Below are positions 45,040 to 47,377 of a DNA stretch of 47,377 nucleotides, piece by piece. Positions within the stretch are counted from its first letter, which is position 1; every line of letters begins with the position of its first letter. Under the pieces are notes generated by a model. The model was not told the origin of the DNA, did not search any database, and saw nothing but the letters and a program-made list of their open reading frames with translations. The stretch comes from JACNLC01 sp964607375 (GTDB taxonomy: Bacteria; Fidelibacterota; Marinisomatia; SCGC-AAA003-L08; JACNLC01): NCBI GenBank assembly GCA_964607375.1, contig CAZSJY010000005.1, forward strand, positions 1 to 47,377, given 5' to 3'. Both the position numbers and the translations under genes were made by a program.

Positions 45040-46233
45040 ATGTTATTTGAACCAGTAGATTTAAAAGATCAAAAAGCACGGATAGTCGTTGTTGGTGTTG
45101 GAGGTGCGGGAGGTAATGCACTCAACAGAATGATCGAAGATAATCTATCAAATGTAGAGTTTGTCGCTATAAATACTGATGCACAAGATCTTGAGATAAA
45201 TAACGCTCAGACTAAGCTTCAGATTGGTAAAGAACTCACAAAGGGATTGGGAGCTGGAGCTGATTCTAATGTCGGACAAAGAGCTGCTGAAGAAAATAAA
45301 GAAGCTATAACCAAAACAATCGATGGTGCTGATATGGTATTCATCACTGGTGGTATGGGAGGTGGAACTGGTACGGGTGCAGCACCGGTAATTGCTCAGA
45401 TTGCCAAAGATTGCGGAGCATTAACGGTAGGTGTTATAACAAAACCTTTCTTCTTTGAAGGACCAAAAAGAACAAAACGAGCTTTGGAAGGTATTAAGGA
45501 ACTTAAAAAAACTTGTGATACTCTATTAATGATTCCTAATGAAACCTTATTATCAATTACAGACATGAATACAACAGTTGTGGAATCATTTAAGTTAGCT
45601 GATAGTGTTTTACATCAAGCAACAAAGGGGATTGCAGATTTATTAAATGTTCCTGGATTGATAAACCTTGATTTTGCAGATGTGCGTACAGTTATGGAAA
45701 ATATGGGTGATGCTCTTATGGGTACAGGAATTGCCCACGGGGAAGAAAGAGCAATTTTAGCATCTCAACAGGCTATCAACTCACCTTTACTACAAGATGT
45801 TTGTATTAGAGGAGCAAAAGGTTTACTTGTTAATATTACAGGACCGCAAGATATGGGAATCCACGAATTAAATGATGCTTCAAATATCATTTATGAAGAG
45901 GCTGGTGATGGAGCAAACATCTTCCTTGGTTGTGTATTGGATCCAGATTTAACTGATGAAATCCGGGTTACTGTAATTGCTACAGGATTGAATGGAGATG
46001 GTGATGTGGAACAAAAACCACTAGTTGACTTAAAATTCAACTCACCAGAAAAAGAAGTTAAAGAAGAAGAATATAGTATCCCAACCTACGAACGAAAGCA
46101 AAATGAGCATAATCCTGGGATTGAAATTCCTGCAGAGAAAAGTGTAGAAACCAAAGAAGACGAACCGACACACGTTTTTGGAGATGAATACGACAATGTT
46201 CCTGCTTTCATAAGAAACAGAGACATACAGTAA
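45040..46233 (+). CDS. ftsZ: Cell division protein FtsZ
   Basis: 397 residues. The tubulin signature GGMGGGTGTGAAPVIA (G107-G113) and the N-terminal IVVVGVGGAGGNALNRM are intact. NLDFADVRTVMENMGDALMG and the T7-loop region are conserved. A charged linker follows from about 320, and the conserved C-terminal peptide DNVPAFIRNRDIQ, which binds FtsA, ends the protein. It forms the Z-ring. It is the last gene of the dcw cluster, followed by hairpins. Confidence 0.98.
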   Translation: MLFEPVDLKDQKARIVVVGVGGAGGNALNRMIEDNLSNVEFVAINTDAQDLEINNAQTKLQIGKELTKGLGAGADSNVGQRAAEENKEAITKTIDGADMVFITGGMGGGTGTGAAPVIAQIAKDCGALTVGVITKPFFFEGPKRTKRALEGIKELKKTCDTLLMIPNETLLSITDMNTTVVESFKLADSVLHQATKGIADLLNVPGLINLDFADVRTVMENMGDALMGTGIAHGEERAILASQQAINSPLLQDVCIRGAKGLLVNITGPQDMGIHELNDASNIIYEEAGDGANIFLGCVLDPDLTDEIRVTVIATGLNGDGDVEQKPLVDLKFNSPEKEVKEEEYSIPTYERKQNEHNPGIEIPAEKSVETKEDEPTHVFGDEYDNVPAFIRNRDIQ

Positions 46234-46254
46234 GATTTACCTTAATATAATGAT

Positions 46255-46272
46255 TGGGGGGTTCGCCCCCCA
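46255..46272 (+). terminator. G+C-rich tetraloop hairpin after ftsZ
   Basis: GGGGGG, TTCG and CCCCCC form a perfect 6-bp GC stem extended by one T-A pair (46255-46272), 21 nt after the ftsZ stop. No T-tract follows directly. It may pause polymerase or protect the mRNA 3' end ahead of the real terminator, or be a dispersed repeat unit. Confidence 0.55.
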
Positions 46273-46302
46273 TCCCCTTTGTTCTGTGAATTGTTAAAGA
46301 CC

Positions 46303-46345
46303 AAAAAAAAATCCCTATGCGAAAATTCACAAGGGATTTTTAATT
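46303..46345. terminator. Bidirectional rho-independent terminator between ftsZ and rpmB
   Basis: AAAAATCCCT (46307-46316) and AGGGATTTTT (46332-46341) form a perfect 10-bp stem with a 15-nt loop. A T-tract follows on the plus strand and an A-run precedes it, giving a T-tract on the minus strand. It lies between convergent ftsZ (plus) and rpmB (minus), so it can end both transcripts. Confidence 0.88.
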
Positions 46346-46362
46346 TTAGTGGGTTAAAAGGA

Positions 46363-46554
46363 CTATGCTACTTTTGTTACCTTACCGGATTTTATACAAG
46401 TTGTACAAACCTGAATCCTTTTTACAGTTCCATTTACATTTGTTTTAACTCGTTGCAAATTTGGTAACCATCGCCTGCGTGTTTTATTGTGAGCATGACT
46501 AACATTATTACCGGTTACCGGTCCTTTACCACATATTTCACATACTTTTGCCAT
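46363..46554 (-). CDS. rpmB: 50S ribosomal protein L28, zinc-ribbon (C+) form
   Basis: 63 residues. MAKVCEICGKGPVTGNNVSHAHNKTRRRWLPN-type L28 core with QRVKTN and a C-terminal CTTCIKSGKV. Cys pairs CEIC and CTTC form the zinc-binding pattern of C+ L28. AAGGA lies about 11 nt before the ATG. It is a single-gene unit ending at the bidirectional terminator. Confidence 0.96.
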   Translation of the reverse strand: MAKVCEICGKGPVTGNNVSHAHNKTRRRWLPNLQRVKTNVNGTVKRIQVCTTCIKSGKVTKVA

Positions 46555-46730
46555 AATCTTTATTCCTTCTTTTCTGTCAAGGGGCGAAATTTAGCAACAC
46601 TTGACCGAAATTCAAAAGAACTCAATTCAAAATAGTTGTTGATATTGACCACGGTTTTCCCATTTCTTATCCCATTTTCGCCATATTAATTAGCCATTAT
46701 TTACCAGTATTAAAATAAGACAAAAGAAAT
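46555..46730. other. Intergenic region upstream of rpmB
   Basis: These 176 nt are AT-rich and contain no supported gene on either strand. The rpmB promoter should lie here on the minus strand, but the best -35 hexamer (TTGACA, minus strand 46575-46580) is too close to the ATG. I see no other clear promoter, RNA gene or repeat. Confidence 0.4.
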
Positions 46731-46802
46731 ATAACGAATAAACTCACCGGCTACTTTAATTACGAATTATCATTTCCCGTCCGGTGGAGGTTATGTTGCT
46801 TT
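46731..46802. repeat. Left cassette-boundary element: imperfect hairpin plus 13-nt inverted repeat
   Basis: Outer arms ATAAC (46731-46735) and GTTAT (46790-46794) enclose inner arms CTCACCGG (46743-46750) and CCGGTGGAG (46781-46789), which pair with one extra, bulged G. The right end GTTATGTTGCTTT (46790-46802) is the exact inverse complement of 47316-47328 on the other side of the lipoprotein gene. AAC/GTT outer boxes with inner arms carrying one extrahelical base recall integron attC sites. The spacers on the two sides are unequal (7 and 0 nt), unlike classic attC, so the call is only structural. Confidence 0.5.
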
Positions 46803-46814
46803 AATTTCTTCATT

Positions 46815-47303
46815 CTATTCATTTGAAATGCGAATAAAATGATATTCGGATCCGTCCCACGCGGCTTGACTTAATATCAATGTATCTGGCTCCGCATCAA
46901 GAATATTAAACCAAAATCCTACATCATAAGCATCATAGTAAATTCTAACACCAATAGTTGAATCCGAAGGTAATCCAATATTGTAAAAATTATATGTTCC
47001 TTCTGAAATTAAACACCCGTCTGGATATTTTTTAAAGATGGAATCGGATGAAAAAATATAATAATTTGATGAATCAGTAGATTCTGGTGTTTCAATGTCT
47101 GGAGGATATGTCCAGCCGGCTTGGGTCGTTTTTATCCATTCCCAACTTCCTATTATTTTTTGTTCCTTGTTTTCAGCATTTGGAAATGTTTGAATTGGTG
47201 AAAACTCTTCTGTTTCACATAATTGGTTATCTTCTTGAGTTGGATTATTACACCCAACATTGATTAATGTAACAGCAATAAATATAAAAGGTATCTTTTT
47301 CAT
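46815..47303 (-). CDS. Putative lipoprotein with lipocalin-like domain
   Basis: 162 residues from the ATG at 47303, chosen for the signal peptide MKKIPFIFIAVTLINVGC and GGGAG about 8 nt upstream; the frame continues upstream through the G+C-rich hairpin, but that part is not protein-like. Cys18 is a plausible lipidation site although Asn at -3 is unusual. The body has KIIGSWEWIKTTQAGW, a glycine-tryptophan start followed by beta strands (YYIFSSDSIF, GTYNFYNI, DTLILSQAAWDGSEYHFIR), the layout of Bacteroidota lipocalin-like lipoproteins. Its function is unknown. It is enclosed by a perfect inverted repeat and looks like an accessory cassette. Confidence 0.75.
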   Translation of the reverse strand: MKKIPFIFIAVTLINVGCNNPTQEDNQLCETEEFSPIQTFPNAENKEQKIIGSWEWIKTTQAGWTYPPDIETPESTDSSNYYIFSSDSIFKKYPDGCLISEGTYNFYNIGLPSDSTIGVRIYYDAYDVGFWFNILDAEPDTLILSQAAWDGSEYHFIRISNE

Positions 47304-47315
47304 CTCAATTCTCCC

Positions 47316-47348
47316 AAAGCAACATAACGGGCGCCAATCACGCGCCCG
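47316..47348. repeat. Right cassette-boundary element: 13-nt inverted repeat plus G+C-rich hairpin
   Basis: AAAGCAACATAAC (47316-47328) is the exact inverse complement of 46790-46802. It runs into a perfect 7-bp stem CGGGCGC/GCGCCCG (47328-47334 and 47342-47348) with a 7-nt loop. The stem is almost pure G+C, in sharp contrast with the AT-rich genome. No GTT box follows on the far side, so it is not a complete attC as seen. The final 29 bases, to the window end, show no gene. Confidence 0.5.
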
Positions 47349-47377
47349 CAACCTACATCGGATCAAACCGAGTCTCG

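Noticed and set aside
46575..46580. TTGACA as the -35 box of rpmB
   Set aside because: With normal spacing the -10 box would fall on the rpmB start codon, so it cannot serve this gene.
46731..47348. Definite integron attC sites
   Set aside because: The outer and inner boxes are only partly in place, spacers are unequal, the right element lacks a second box and no integrase is visible; it is reported as a hypothesis only.
47304..47366. N-terminal extension of the lipoprotein frame through the right hairpin
   Set aside because: It would put 21 Cys/Arg-rich residues before a typical signal peptide and translate the boundary hairpin.

Overview
The window is a compact, AT-rich bacterial chromosome segment with about 45 protein genes, one tRNA and very little intergenic space. 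The features point to the Fibrobacteres-Chlorobi-Bacteroidetes superphylum. These include a PorV/PorQ-family outer-membrane protein, a C25 (gingipain/PorU-like) peptidase ending in a FlgD-like sorting domain, an Lnb/DUF4105 membrane protein, and an S16 with a long acidic tail. Unlike many Bacteroidota, several genes have clear Shine-Dalgarno sequences and TTG starts occur. Marinimicrobia-like bacteria fit best, but this is an inference from gene content; no ribosomal RNA is present to settle it.

Layout. (1) 1-957: tRNA-Arg(UCU) on the minus strand and a lone crotonase-family gene on the plus strand. (2) 924-9477, minus strand: a secreted protein of unknown role, an Lnb-like protein, ruvX, an HU/IHF protein, rel/spoT, dnaB, a family 4 uracil-DNA glycosylase, rpoZ, gmk and yicC. 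(3) 9541-18028, minus strand: a PorV/PorQ protein, mutS, selB, selA and a GAF/HD-GYP protein, mostly overlapping and probably co-transcribed. (4) 18116-19249: an MFS transporter directly behind the terminator of the next block. (5) 19315-23000, minus strand: the classic ffh-rpsP-khpA-rimM-trmD-rplS block. (6) 23137-25389: aconitase. (7) 25422-29492, plus strand: the C25 peptidase (its 5' end interrupted by a 100-N assembly gap), maf and a rodZ-like gene. (8) 29638-46233, plus strand: a complete 15-gene division and cell-wall (dcw) cluster from mraZ to ftsZ, with a recognisable MraZ-type promoter/operator. (9) 46255-46554: hairpins and a bidirectional terminator, then rpmB on the minus strand. 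(10) 46555-47377: an accessory-looking end with a lipoprotein gene bracketed by a perfect 13-nt inverted repeat, each copy next to a G+C-rich hairpin.

Functionally the window is mostly housekeeping: stringent response, replication and repair, selenocysteine insertion, ribosome assembly and protein targeting, TCA cycle, and peptidoglycan synthesis of the meso-DAP type with septation. The accessory or less-described parts are the type IX secretion-like components, the Lnb-like protein, and the repeat-flanked lipoprotein cassette at the right edge. I saw no CRISPR array, transposase, integrase or phage genes. The cassette-like right edge is the strongest candidate for something new, but the evidence is only structural.
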